A stretch of DNA of 64,000 bases from Rhinopithecus roxellana (lineage: Eukaryota > Chordata > Mammalia > Primates > Cercopithecidae). Both the position numbers and the translations under genes were made by a program. The first letter of the stretch is position 1; each line of letters begins with the position of its first letter. Below the pieces are notes generated by a model that saw only the letters and a program-made list of their open reading frames with translations, was not told the DNA's origin and made no database searches. The stretch covers positions 71,080,095-71,144,094 of the forward strand of contig NC_044557.1 in assembly GCF_007565055.1 (NCBI RefSeq), given 5' to 3'. Below are positions 12,202 through 23,931 of this stretch, in pieces.

Positions 12202-12301
12202 TTTTTTGTAAAGACAGTCTGAACTCCTGGCCTCAAGTGATCCTCCCACGCCAGCCTCCCAAAGTGCTGGGATTACAAGCATGAGCCAGTACACCCAGCC
12301 A
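12202..12301 (-). mobile_element. Alu arm fragment (AluJ/FLAM-like), antisense
   Basis: TTTTGTAAAGACAGT is joined directly to CTGAACTCCTGGCCTCAAGTG, with the middle of the arm deleted. CCTCCCAAAGTGCTGGGATTAC and CACCCAGCC follow. One left-type arm only, old. Confidence 0.75.
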
Positions 12302-12410
12302 GTTTTTCCTTATAAATGAACCTGGATTTTTTTCAATTTTTTTTTCCCTCCATTGAAGCAATCACATTACTTTTCCCTGTTTCATGTGGGCTAATACATT
12401 GATCATCTTT

Positions 12411-13780
12411 TAATGAGATATAATTCACATACCTAAAATTCTCTACTTTTAAAGGGTATAATTAAGTGGTTTTTGGAATAGTCACAAATCTGTGACACTA
12501 TCACCTCTAATTTTGTTCCAAAATATTTTAATCACCCCCAAAGGAAACCCTCTACCCATTAATCAGTTATTCCTCCTTGTTCCTTCTGATCAGTCCCTGG
12601 CAAACACCAAGCTGCTTTCTGTCTCTGTGGATTTGCCTATTCTGGGAATTTAGTATAAATGGAATTGGACAACATATGGCCTTTCATGTCTGGCTCAACT
12701 TAGCATAAAGTCTTCAAGGTTCATCTGTGATGTAGCATATATCAGTACTCCAATCCTTTATATAGCTGAATAATGATGAAGATTTGAGTTGTTTCTACTC
12801 TTTGACTATTATAAATAATGCCACTATGAGCATTTGGATACAAGTTTTTGCATGTATATGTGCTTTCTTCTAGGTATATACCTAAGAGCAGAATTGCAGA
12901 GTCGTAAAGTAACTCTTGAAGTTTTTAACAAATTGCCAAATTTTTTGAAAGCAGCTGCACCTTTTTCATTCACATTAGAACCTTCTACGTCTTTGCCAAA
13001 ACCTATTTTTAATAGCCATCCTAGTAGGTGAAAAGTGGTATTTCACTGTGATTTTAATTTTAATTTTACTAATGACTAATATTGTTGAGAACTTTTTCAG
13101 CTTTTTCCTTCCCATTTGAAGAAATGTCTAATTTGTTGGCCCATGTTTTAATTTGGTTATTTGTCTTGTTATTGTTGACTTGTAAGAGTTCTTGATAATC
13201 TCGATGCCTTTTATATTTTCTTCCTGCCTAGTTGCTCTGGCTGCAGCCTCTGGTACAAAGTTGAATAGACATCATGAGAGCAAATGTCCATTTCTTGCTC
13301 CTAGTCTCAGGAGAAAAGTTCTCAGTTGTTCACCATTAAGTATAATGTTAGCTGTGAGGTTTTCATAGATGTCCTGGTTAAAGTTCCCTTCTATTACTAG
13401 TTTGTTGACAGTAAAGAATGCTGGATTTGTCTTTTTTCCTACTAATATGGTATATTATGTGGCTAGATTTTCACAAGTTGAACCAACCTTACATTCCTAG
13501 AATAAATCCCACTTGGCTATGGCGTATAGTACATTTTATATGTTGTTGGACTTGGTTTACTAGTAATTGTTGAAGATTTTTAGGTTTCTATTCATAAAGG
13601 ATATTAATCTGTATAATTTTCTTATCCGTCTGTTTTGGGATCAGAATAATAATGATCTCATAACATGATTTGGAAAGTAATTCTTTGGCCGTTAGCTTTT
13701 GGAAGAGTTTGAGATGGGTTTATGTTAACTCTTTTTAAGTCATCTGAACGTTTCTCTTGAGGGTAGTTCCAAGGGTCCTT
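12411..13780 (-). mobile_element. Old L1 (L1M/ME), 3' region and ORF2, antisense
   Basis: 12411-13205 matches the antisense 3' region of L1M elements (ATGAGATATAATTCACATACC, TTTGACTATTATAAATAATGCC, AACAAATTGCCAAATTTTTTG, TAATGACTAATATTGTTGAG). ORF2-like sequence follows (ACATTCCTAGAATAAATCCC, CACTTGGCTATGGCG, TTGGAAGAGTTTGAGATGGG). It abuts another antisense L1 piece on the left, so two copies or a rearranged copy are present. Confidence 0.75.
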
Positions 13781-14215
13781 AGAGAGTCTCCATTTGGCTC
13801 TAGCTCCCTGATGTAGGCAGCACCTCCTTGGCTGGCTGCTTATTGCTTGCTCCCTCCACACCAGCTTCTGCTGCCTTTAGTGGTAAATCTCCATTTCTTT
13901 CCACTAATAACTTTGCTATTTGAGCTCCAGAGCACTGGCATCGAACTCACAAATGGTTTCTTAAAGCTCCTTATAAGTTATAAGGTAAGCATCTCTTTCT
14001 TTCCTCTATGTGGGAGGGGAAAAATGCTACAATACTCTAGAAAGTTTTGCCATGGAAGTGTTCTCTTCTCACCTCTTTTAAATTTTACATATTTGTCCTT
14101 GATGTGGTGATTGGGCTGTCATCAGTTATTTACCAATTGCTTCGATGATATTTAGAAAATGATATTAGAAATTGAGAAAATGATAGTTTTTTGTGTCATT
14201 AAAATGTAGAAAGGC
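13781..14215. other. Unassigned non-coding sequence
   Basis: Lies between an antisense and a sense old L1. No repeat or gene recognised. Confidence 0.4.
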
Positions 14216-15720
14216 TTACTACACATCTGTAATACTTAACACATTATAGAATTGAAAGAGCATTAGACAAATAGACAAAGAGAATGGAATACAGAGCCCA
14301 GAAACCTGATCCCACATATATGGGAACATAGATTATGACACATGTGGAAATACAAATTAACGAAAAAAGAGCTGATAATTATATATGGTCTTTGGATGAT
14401 TGATTATCCAAATAGATAGATAAAGCATTAAATTAAATTCCTATCTCATTCTACGTACAGAATCCAAGTCTAGGTAGATTAAACAACAGATTTTGAAAAC
14501 TTTAAATTTTTACAAGAATTTGTAGAAGATATTTAAGGCCACAGGGCAGAAAATAACTTTAATCATGATACTAAGAGTCCATTACATAAAGAAACATGGA
14601 ATAATTTTTAAAATTATATATGTAAAAGAAAATAGGAAAATATTAAATTTTCATATTTAATATGAACATTAGTGAAATGGTAAATTAGTGAAAAGTAAAT
14701 ACAAATTTAAAAGGTAGTTCTCTGAAGAAGAAGCCCAACTAGTATATGAACTCACTATTTTTACTTCAAGGAAATTAAAATTAAAAGATCCTGCTTGATA
14801 TCCCTCAGATTAGCAAACATTTGAAAGGTCAGGCAATATCAAATGTATTGGCTTTCTAGGATCTCTGTAACAAAGTACCACACACTGGGTGGTTTGAACA
14901 ATAGAAAATCACTGTTTTATAGTTCTGGAACTTAGAAATCTGAGATCAAGGTTTCAGCAGGACTGGTTGTTGATGAGGGCTGTGAGGGAACACTCTGTCT
15001 CTTGCCTCTCTCCTTGCCTCTGGCGGGTTGCTGGCAGTTTCTGGGGTTTCTGGGGTTTTGCTGCATCACTCTGATCTCTGCCTGCATCCTCACATGGTGT
15101 TCTCCCTGTGTGCATGTCTGTGTCCAATTCTCCCTTTTTATTATATAAGGACACTGGTCATACTGGATTAGGGGCTCACCCTGTCCAATATACTGCCCTC
15201 TCAATTTCAACTTCATTTTATTTCATTTCCAAATAAAGTCACATTCTGAGTGATGAGGGGTTAGGACTTCAACATATAAATTTTAGAAGAGGACACAGTT
15301 CAACTCATAATACCATGTATTGCTTAGGGTGTAGAGTGATGCAAACTCATACATTATTGATGAGAACCTAAATTACTACCATTGCTTTGAAAAGCAATTT
15401 GACAATACCTATTCAAAGTGATGATACATGATTATAACTCAGAAACTTTACTTCTAGATGTCTGTTCTAGAGCCATTGTTACACAAAGATGTGGTGTGTG
15501 TAAGAATGTTCACTCCATTGTTTGAAATAGAGAAAACAGGAAAGTAGATAAATGGACAAGTGAAAAGAAAGAACTGTGGCTCATGTTTCAACAAGGATAA
15601 GCGTTAAAAATGAAAATTGAGTAAATTTTTTAAAAGTTACAGAATGATTAATAATTATGATAACACATATTTCAAGTTTTTATACTATTTTTAGTTTATG
15701 CTATCTGCTTATATAGGCTT
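14216..15720 (+). mobile_element. Old L1 (L1M), ORF2 end and 3' region, sense, split by an LTR
   Basis: 14216-14842 includes AATACAGAGCCCAGAAACC and CCACATATATGGGAAC, as in late ORF2. After the LTR, 15313-15720 continues with GGGTGTAGAGTGATGC, ACTCATACATTATTGATG, AAAAGCAATTTGACAATACC and TAAGAATGTTCACTCCATTG, the conserved L1 C-terminal and 3' region. The two halves are co-linear, showing that the LTR landed in an existing L1. Confidence 0.75.
14843..15312 (-). mobile_element. MLT1C-type LTR (ERVL-MaLR), antisense, inserted in an L1
   Basis: Starts TGTATTGGCTTTCTAGG and ends ACACAGTTCAACTCATAATA. Between these are AACAAAGTACCACACACTGGG, AGTTCTGGAACTTAGAAATC and TATAAGGACACTGGTCATAC, the reverse of the element type at 9618. 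Near full length. No clear 5-bp duplication is left. Confidence 0.85.
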
Positions 15721-16745
15721 AGACACATAAATCTTGTATGAGAAGAACAGATAGCTCCTTTAAGATGTGGTTTTACTGGGGAGAGAGGGAAGGACAGGAG
15801 ATTTCAGAGTCATCAATGGGACTGAAACTGTAGTTTAACATTTAGTTTTCTAAAAAAGAAACATTAAAGAAAATATGGTATAATGTTAATATGTATTAAA
15901 TCTGGTTTGGGCACATGAATTTTCATTATATCAATCTCTCTAATTTTCCATATGTTTGGAATATTTTATAGGCAAAATATTGTTAAAAATCTCAGCAGGG
16001 TAGAACAATGTGCTGACAATAACAAGTTAAAATTTAAGAGGGAGAGAGTTTAAAAAAAATCCTAATTTTGAATCAAATAGAAACTCCACCAGTTGGATGC
16101 ATACACAGTAGGGGGCATGTGGGTTAAAAGAAGAATTTGTTTAACTATCTAGATTTGATTTGACTACAATTTCACGTGTCAACACTACTGAGGCCTGCCA
16201 ACAAATTTAATTTGTTTTAAAGTTGAACAGTATCTGTGAAGTGTCTAAAATAGAAAAATGATAGTACTACTCAACTCTGTAGCAATCAGAACTTATGTTG
16301 CTCAATTTTATAGAAACTGGAAGCTGTTTAGAGGACAATGGCCAGAATGATGAGAAGAATTCAGAGTAGTGTCATGTGTAGCAGTAGGGAATGCTTGCCT
16401 TAGAGAAGACAAGGTTCACGGAAGACGTGGGAACCATCATTACTTATTGCTGTCCTGTATGAGTAAAATTGGGCCTGTTTGCTGTGGCCTGAAGGGTAGA
16501 ACAAGAGCCAAGCGATGAAAATTGCAAATACTTGCAAACGTTGTGTTTTACCTCAACATAAAGAATAACTTTCCGATAGGACTGGATAAATACCACGTGG
16601 TACGTGGTTTTCCTCAGAAAGCAGTGTATTCCTCACCACTGGAGTTTCCTAAGCAAAAAGCTTGACTATTAGTCATTATTATGTAGACTAGGACAGTGAT
16701 TCCAGAGTTTGGGGTTTCATGGATTAGCAAAACTCCAAATGAATG
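15721..16745. other. Unassigned non-coding sequence
   Basis: AT-rich, with no recognised repeat or gene. Confidence 0.4.
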
Positions 16746-16960
16746 CAGTTGACCCTCAAACTTCATGGGTTTTTTATATCCCGATGGGGATTTTTTATAT
16801 TCAGTGCAAATCAGAAATACAGGATAGTGGGTTACACAACCCTCATATACCAAGGGCTGATATTTCATATCCACAGGTTCTGTAGGGACTTGACTACATA
16901 TGGATTGGGGGGACACATAAGGGTCTTGGAACTAATCCCCTGTGTATACTGGGTGACATC
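16746..16960 (+). mobile_element. Tigger/MER2-type DNA transposon remnant
   Basis: Begins CAGTTGACCCTCAAAC and closes with GGGACTTGACTACATATGG, GGTCTTGGAACTAATCCCC and TGTGTATACTGGGTGAC. This is the paired terminal organisation of short Tigger relatives (pogo-like Tc1/mariner). Internally deleted and diverged, with no transposase frame. Confidence 0.7.
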
Positions 16961-17296
16961 TCTAATTAAAGGATAGAGTTTCCAACTGACTATTTTGCAA
17001 TGAAGGTTGTCACAATAATAATAAAAAAGACAATTCCTATTTCCACTGTCATTTAATAAGTAACATTTTAACATTAAAATAATGAAGCATATCATCCCAG
17101 AATATTTTTTTTTTTTTTTTTTGTGTCTCAAGAAAAAGTTGGCCACTTTGGACTGATATTTTTTAAAGCATATATTTAAATCTTTTCAAATAAGGGCAAT
17201 TTTAACATTTTATGTTTTGTTATGTGGTACAAAATTGTATTCTCAAATATATTTGGGAATTCATGCATAGAATAATGTGAAATAGAATCCAACAGT
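16961..17296. other. Unassigned sequence with an 18-bp poly(T)
   Basis: A T run at 17105-17122 stands alone. The sequence after it is not an Alu or a known L1 end. Nothing else is recognised. Confidence 0.5.
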
Positions 17297-17602
17297 CTAA
17301 GCTATTATTATTTTAGACAGGGTCTCACTCTGTTGCCCAGGCTGGAGTGCAGTGGTGCAATCATAGCCACTGCAGCCTCGATCTCCCAGATTCAGGTGAT
17401 TCTCTCATTTTAGCCTCCCAAGTGGCTGGGACTACAGGTGCTCACCACCACACCTGGCTAATTTTTCTGTATTTTTTTGCAGAGATGGGATTTCTCCACG
17501 TTGCCCAGGCTGGTCTCAAACTCCTGGCTCAGGAGCTCCACTGGCCTTGGTCTCCCAAAGTGCTGGGATTACAGGTACGATCAACTGTGCCCCGGCTAAG
17601 CT
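17297..17602 (-). mobile_element. AluJ-like, antisense, full length
   Basis: The element covers 17311-17596, from TTTTAGACAGGGTCTCACTC to TGTGCCCCGGC. CAATCATAGCCACTGCAGCCTC is an AluJ feature. Short flanking repeats TAAGCT (17298-17303 and 17597-17602) fit a degraded target-site duplication. Confidence 0.9.
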
Positions 17603-18036
17603 CTTCTTGAAGTTTATTTTTGTTTAGAGTCAGTTAAACATACTATTTGAACTAGGGGTGAAAATGCATTCTGTCTTTTCGCTTAATTTAGAATATTCTA
17701 GGTGGGCTGAGAAAAGTCAAAAAATAGCAGCTATTGAATAATATAGCTCTAGCCTCCCTTCTTTGCCTTTCTTTTTAGGCCACAGCAGGACAGGATCTGA
17801 CAGCCAGAAACTTTAGAAGAGAGCAGTTGTGCATGCTAAGGGCTTCAAATATTTACTTACAAGGAGGACCTCTCAGCTCGGGAACAGGAAAAGAAATTGC
17901 ACAAATTGCGTACACAGCAGGAGGAATTTGGCTCTAAATAGCTGCTTATCATGCAGGCCTCCTAGATCAGAAATCAGTCCATTCAGGGGACCATCCTTTC
18001 TCACAGATTGGCTGATCCAGGGACATTGTTTTAGAA
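17603..18036. other. Unassigned non-coding sequence
   Basis: Nothing recognised. Confidence 0.4.
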
Positions 18037-18243
18037 CAGCATTTCTCAGCCTTTACTCTTGTATTTTGGGCCAGAATTCTTTCTTGTGAGGGGCTGTCCC
18101 GTGTGTTATAGGATGCTTTGAGAATTCCTGGCTTCTGTTTATTAGATGCCACTAGTACCTCCTTCCAATCCTATTGTGTCCCTGGAAAGTTTGGACATGC
18201 CAAATTGTTTCTGGCAAAATTGCTCCCAGTTAAGAGCCACTTG
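18037..18243 (-). mobile_element. MER5A-type hAT-Charlie MITE, antisense
   Basis: Starts CAGCATTTCTCAGCCTT, continues TTTTGGGCCAGAATTCTTT, GGGGCTGTCCCGTG, ATTAGATGCCACTAGTACC and GGACATGCCAAATTG, and ends TAAGAGCCACTTG. This is the full MER5A order in reverse. No perfect 8-bp duplication is visible. Confidence 0.8.
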
Positions 18244-19366
18244 TTTGAAAGAGCTTTAGTCTTGTCCCAACCTGGAGATGTTAGGATCAATCTACTTGAA
18301 GTACATGGAAGTGTATAAAATCATCTTTAAGCACAGATGAAGATCAGGAAGGGGATAAGGATGGATAGTTTTACAGGTTCTCTCCTGTTTAGTCAGAGAT
18401 TTTTCTTCTTTTGAACATGAATAAAAATAACTGGGAACAAGTTTCAGATGTGCCTGAGTGTAAGGAAATTGGTGAACCTTTAAATACCTTAGCTGCCTTC
18501 TTCGCATTAATCAGTTTTGATGAAGGTTATGGCTCTTTTATCTTGCTGTTTCTTCTTCAAAGACTACCTCAAGCTATTTGGAAAATATTTTTAAAGTTTT
18601 GTCATCTGTCCATTACATTTCCATCATCCACCAAAAGCCATCAAAAAAGTTAACTTTGTTCTTTGGGGGAAATCCTTACTTATGTAGGCACCTTTCTCTC
18701 AAATATGGACATATGCCTTCCCTTACTTTAGGTTTGGCTGTCTGCCTGGATAGAAAGTAGGAACCAATTTGTATTTTCAATTGAGAGAAGGATTTGTGAC
18801 CCTTTTGTTTTCCAATAGTGTTTGACAAAAATCTGCAGCTATACACTACCCAGATGTAAATAGCCTCTTGTTCATCCTGAGAAAAGAATTACAGTTTGAC
18901 TAGAGGGACTAGAACTGTGTTTGCAAGATACCACTGGGACTAGTAAAAACAGCAAAAGGGTTGAAGTATTAGATCAATTAAATGGATATTTTCAAGGGTT
19001 TGCTTAATTATGCAGAGTAACACAAATAATACAGAACACAGGTGAGAGAAAAGCATAGTTTGCATGAAGATTCTTATTACTTGGTGTTAGAATAAGTAAA
19101 TCATATAAATATTGCACAGGCTAAAATCCATCTCAGTTACCTGATAGAACTATGTGGGCTGAATCTTATGCTTTTCAGATTTTTGACCCTTGCTTGTGCT
19201 CAGAATCCCATTTGTTCGAATAAGATTAAGAAATTCAAGGCTCCCATAATAGGATTGGAATGTTCATTGATCTTCTATGGAAAAATAGCTAAAACAGGAT
19301 AGAACTAGTAGCCTAGTAGTTCTAGGTTCTCCCAATCCGATGGGTTGGAAATCATTAACTGCTTAG
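18244..19366. other. Unassigned non-coding sequence
   Basis: No named repeat. Two overlapping + strand frames (18411-18653 and 18578-18760) have no protein-like features. Confidence 0.4.
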
Positions 19367-19763
19367 AAAAGTGGTATAATGGGCCCATCAATGATAGACT
19401 GGATAAAGAAAATGTGGCACATATATACCATGGAATACTATGCAGCCATAAAAAGGAATGAGATCATGTCCTTTGCAGGGACATGGATGATGCTGGAATC
19501 CATCATCCTCAGCAAACTAACACAAGAACAGAAAATCAAACACCACATGTTCTCACTCATAAGTGGGAGTTGAACAATAAGAACACATGGACACAGGGAG
19601 GGGAACAACACACACCGGGGCCTGTCGGGGGTAGGGAGCCAGGGGACAGAGCTTAGAAGATGGGTCAGTAGGTGCAGCAAACCACCATGCCACACATATA
19701 CCTGCATGTTCTGCATATGTATCACGGAACTTAAAGTAATTTTTTTAAAAGTGGTATCATGGG
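19367..19763 (+). mobile_element. 5'-truncated L1PA 3' end with target-site duplication
   Basis: L1 sequence from the last codons of ORF2 (TGGATAAAGAAAATGTGGC) through the 3' UTR (ACATGTTCTCACTCATAAG, GGGGCCTGTCGGGGG) spans 19384-19746. It is flanked by AAAAGTGGTATAATGGG (19367-19383) and AAAAGTGGTATCATGGG (19747-19763), a 17-bp duplication with one mismatch. The element ends in TTAAAGTAAT plus a run of T (19740-19746) rather than a poly(A) tail. Confidence 0.92.
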
Positions 19764-19870
19764 ATAGAGTCAGAGTGGTACTTTCTTTTTTTTTTGCTTA
19801 GGTGTTATGCTTTGTTTGTGAGTGAGGCAAATATTATGTTGTAGATATTGCCACACACACACAAACAACT

Positions 19871-20400
19871 CCAAAACCCTGTTGGGGCCAAAGCCCTTGG
19901 CTTCCTAGAGGTCTGCTTAAAAATCACTGACATTAGGCAGGTTGATTAATAGGAGAAAATACATATAAATTTACTTAATGTGTATACAGGGGAGCCTTCA
20001 GAATGAAGACACAACCCCGCAACATGGTTCAGAAGCCTTTATATTATCCTGGCAAAATAGGATATGGGAAGGGGGAGAAAAGGAATTCCATTGGCAATTC
20101 TAGGAAGAATGAATGGATCTGAGAGGAGATTGTAAATAATTTTCTTTGACAATGAAAGGGTCTATTCAGGTGTGGTCTTACATTCTTGGTCTTACAGAGA
20201 AGGGAGGAAAAGGCAGTTGTTCCCTTTGGTGGATCTGGACTTCAGGCAGATAAAAGAACGTCAACTTCTTTGGCAAATACATTGAGGGATGGGGAAGGTC
20301 AGAGACCATGAGGCTGCTTATTTGGTTCAGCATGTCAGTTGGCCATATTTTGGGGTATAAATCTGAGCTTCAACAATACAAATAAGCAAACAATTAAAAA
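19871..20400 (-). mobile_element. Probable ERV LTR, antisense, family not assigned
   Basis: Segments such as GGCAGGTTGATTAATAGGAG, CAGGGGAGCCTTCAGAATGAAGAC and CAGAAGCCTTTATATTATCC resemble the antisense U5/R side of MER4-group LTRs. The resemblance to GGCATCAGACTGAAGACCCC at 31041 supports a shared LTR group. No clear ends are seen. Confidence 0.4.
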
Positions 20401-21228
20401 CCGACCTCTGATATTTAAAGTTTCTTCCATGGTCTGATTGCCTGGTTCATTTCTGGGAAGTACCCTTTCAAGAAAGCTTATGTTACCACTTGAATTTTGG
20501 GTTGACAGAGTTCTATTATGTTCTCCTAACCGCTTTTCCTAGGAAATTAAATGATCATAATTTCATCTCTTTTTTTCTTTTCCATTAATAACTATCTGAA
20601 TACATATTCAAGTCTATTTTTGCTGCTTTGCTCAGAATTATGGAAAATTTCTCAAATATTACTTGTGAAAAAGGTCCTTGACTTAAATCTTTATTTTTCT
20701 TCTCCATCCTATTTCTTTGCAGTTGCTGAGAATTTAATGATCATTGCCTCTATGCTGCTTTGATACTCAAATTTGTTTCAGTTAACTGCCCTTCTCCAAT
20801 AATTTACCACTGGTTTCCCGCAGGCCCTTTGTGTGACACATAACCTGCTTCTTGCTAAATGTGAGGGCGTTTATTGCATTTCTATAAATATACCCAAATT
20901 TCATTTTCATAGTAATGATATTGGTATCAGATTATCACTGCATTTTTTTCTTAGGTTCTTTGCACATGACGATATAAACGTTTTCTGCTTTCAAATTGGC
21001 CATGTGCCTCTTTGGAGCAAATGTTCCTTGAGGATAGACAGTTATTGATAAACCCACATAGCATCACTTACAGTAACGTGAGAACAGATTGAGTATCTAG
21101 GAACTCAGTGAGAGCTGACAGAAAGGGAGATAGGAGCGGGGAGAACTATAATCCTGATGCCTGCAAAAGTAATTTGGGAGGAAGTGAATTCTTCTCTTTC
21201 TGGTAACACTGGGGAAGATTAAGGCAGT
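20401..21228. other. Unassigned sequence with a repeat pair partner
   Basis: 20595-20660 resembles 21714-21779 (see findings). Otherwise no named repeat or gene. Confidence 0.4.
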
Positions 21229-21519
21229 GATAGTGTAAATAGGAAACACACAACTAAAGCAGTCACTGGATAAAGAAAATGTGGTACATATACACCATGG
21301 AATACTACGCAGCCATAAAAAGGAATGAGATCATGTCCTTTGCAGGGACATGGATGAAGCTGGAAGCCATCATCCTCAGCAAACTAACACAGGAACAGAA
21401 AATCAAACACCACATGTTCTCACTCATAAGTGGGAGTTGAACAATGAGAACACATGGACACAGGGAGGGGAACAACACACACCAGATAGTGTAAATAGGA
21501 AAAACACACAACTAAAGCA
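21229..21519 (+). mobile_element. Internal L1 fragment flanked by 33-35 bp direct duplications
   Basis: L1 sequence at 21262-21484 runs from late ORF2 (ACTGGATAAAGAAAATGTGG) into the first part of the 3' UTR (GGGGAACAACACACACC). It then stops, with no 3' end and no poly(A). The flanks are direct copies of GATAGTGTAAATAGGAAA..CACACAACTAAAGCA (21229-21261 on the left; 21485-21519 on the right, with two extra A). This is not a normal target-primed insertion. Confidence 0.92.
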
Positions 21520-21909
21520 TCTGATGAAGTTATAACAAAGACTCTTCCACGGAGAGAACTCCTTGTACACAGTACCATCCTCACACTATAATTTGATTGT
21601 CAGAAGAGCAGATTGCCAGCTCTTATACAAGCGACTTGATAGTATTTTATGTTCATATTAGTTTGATGCATAATGTACTTAGCTATGTTTCATATAGTCC
21701 CAGGATATACATTCTGAATACATAGTCAAGTCTCATTGTGTTGCTTTGCTCACAGTTGCAGGAAATTTCCCCAATATTGTGCCAAATGACATGCTTTCCA
21801 CCGAAATTTATGTAAGAAGGTACTGCCATACATCTCACACCAAGTACTGCTGCTCTTTCATGGTTAGCCCTTTACAGGCTCCTGTAGAGCCTCTTCTACA
21901 TACACTTCT
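21520..21909. other. Unassigned non-coding sequence
   Basis: Contains the second member of the 65-bp similarity pair (21714-21779). Nothing else recognised. Confidence 0.4.
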
Positions 21910-22015
21910 GTAGTGCCTGTGGATGGTGTCTGTTTTGTTCACCACTGTGTCTCCAGTGTTCTGAATGGTACTTGGTACATAGTAGACTTACAATAAATAC
22001 TGTTGAAGGAAACTC
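21910..22015 (+). mobile_element. L2 LINE 3' end
   Basis: GTCTGTTTTGTTCACCACTG, TGTCTCCAGTGTTCTGAATG, then GGTACATAGTAGACTTACAA and TAAATACTGTTGAAGGAA match the L2 terminal region. Confidence 0.75.
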
Positions 22016-22540
22016 ATATTCAGAGGTCTTAAGTGTCTGGTTGATAAGTGTATAGCTCAAGCTAGTAAGCTTCAAAACAAAAATTCCAGTCCAGATCTAT
22101 ATGGCTCCAAATTCATTCTTCTATTATGTTTACCCATCCATAATATAATTTATTGAATGAATCCTTTTTTGCTATTTTTAGCAAAACAATTTATGCAGCG
22201 TATGAAACAATACACAGAAGCTCTGATTAAGCATTATTATGTAGTATCCAATACATATACATAATTTATGAGACTTTAGAAAGCATAATATCAACACTGG
22301 TGAACCTACTGTTGAGGCTGAAAACTGGAACATTATCAACATCATTGAGTTATGTGCATATTCTTCCAAAATTCCATTCCTTTACCACCTTTCCAGAAGT
22401 AACCGATGTATTTATTACTCTTTCTTTCTACAATAAATTTACCAAATACATAGCAATCCCTACATAAAGGCAGTTTCTAAAACAAATAACAGTTCAAAAT
22501 TGATAACATGTAATAATTATATGTACAGTATATATTATGT
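22016..22540. other. Unassigned AT-rich sequence
   Basis: Probably the distal end of the old L1 that follows, but not recognisable. Confidence 0.35.
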
Positions 22541-23676
22541 CATTTCATGTATTATGCAATTTTCTTCAACTGACATTTTTCACTCAACATTGTTTATCTA
22601 TTATGTTGCTAGTAACTATAATGTATTCGTTTTCACAATTCTATAATATGACTATGCTAACATCAATTTATTTTTTCTGTAAATTGATTTTTGTTACCTG
22701 ATTTTTTTCTATTGTTGACAACAGTTATTGTTGACAATTATAAAATTCTGGTACATATCTTTTGGGTCTCACATGCAAATTTCTCTAGGTTTTGTTTCTA
22801 GGAATAACATTGCTGCGTTATGTGTTTAGATGTATAAGATGAGTGTTTTTCAAATAAGATGTTTCCAATTATGCTTATACTATAGCAGAGCTGTATATCT
22901 TTTTCATCAATTTACTTCTTACCAACAATAGATATTATCTCAATTGATTATGATCCTGCTTTGTACTTCTTTGATTACTGAAGAGGCTGGGTCATTAGTA
23001 CTTTCTCTGATCTGAAGTGCTGGTTTGGCCATTTACTAGTTTTTTGAGGGGAGAGAGGAAGTTGTCGTTTTATTCTCAATGTGGAGGAGTTCATTACACT
23101 TAATGAATACTAATTATTTGTTGACTCTAAAAGTTACAAATAGTTTGTAACTTTATGTTATGGTGTCTTTAGATAAACAGAAGTTCTTCCTATTAATGTA
23201 GGTGAGCTTAGCATTGTTTAAAAATTTATAGTTAATATTTTCTCTATTCTGAGTTCACAAAAATTATCTTCTATATCTTTCTTTCAAAGTTTTAAAATTT
23301 TCCCTTTTGCATTAAATTTTTGATCTACCTGGAATTGATGCCTATATATGATATAGTTTATTATATAAACAAATAATACCTGTATTTATTTATTATTATT
23401 ATTAGCTTAGTTCCTTTCTCCAGTGATCATATCATCTTTGCCATATATCAGGTTCTGTTATGTATAGATCTGTTTCTGAGTTCTCTATTTTATTAGGAAT
23501 TCAGTCCTAGTGTCCGATTGGTCTTTCCTTATTAATTGACACAGCTTTATAATAAACTTGGCATCTGGTAGCACAATTTTGCTTTCCTATCCTTCTTCAA
23601 TACTTTACCCATTGAGCCTTTGCCTTTTCAAATAAATTTTAGAATTAGCTTGTCAAGTTTCTCAAAAACCTTGTTA

Positions 23677-23813
23677 GATTGGAAAAAAAATTAAATCTGT
23701 AGTTCAATTTGAGGAGAAATTTCAGGAGACATTTCTATGATATTGAGTTTATGATGTTGGAAACAAATTAAATCTATAGTTCAATTTAAGGTGACATTTT
23801 TATGATATTGAAT
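23677..23813. repeat. Imperfect tandem duplication within the old L1
   Basis: Copy 1 (23677-23750) and copy 2 (23754-23813) share GGAAA..AATTAAATCT, TAGTTCAATTT, GACATTT and TATGATATTGA. The copies have diverged, so the duplication is old. Confidence 0.8.
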
Positions 23814-23931
23814 TATCCCATCCCATGAACATGGCATATTTCCCTTTTCATATTTAGGTCCTTTAAAAATAGCTTTCAAAAAATGTTAAGTCTTTCTTCT
23901 TTAGTTTCTTACATATCCTCTTAAAAACACT

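Larger units (their letters stand above)
10740..12410 (-). mobile_element. Old L1 (L1M) ORF2 fragment, antisense, interrupted by Alu pieces
   Basis: Reads as antisense ORF2 of an old L1: TTTAATTACTGTAACTCC near 10834, ATTGAGTTTATAGATTAAATTGGGGAGAACTTATG near 11718 (given as separated motifs), and CTGTTTCATGTGGGCTAATACATTGATCA near 12378 in parts. It is split by a truncated Alu (11059-11196) and an Alu arm (12202-12301). Frames are destroyed. The left boundary is approximate. Confidence 0.65.
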
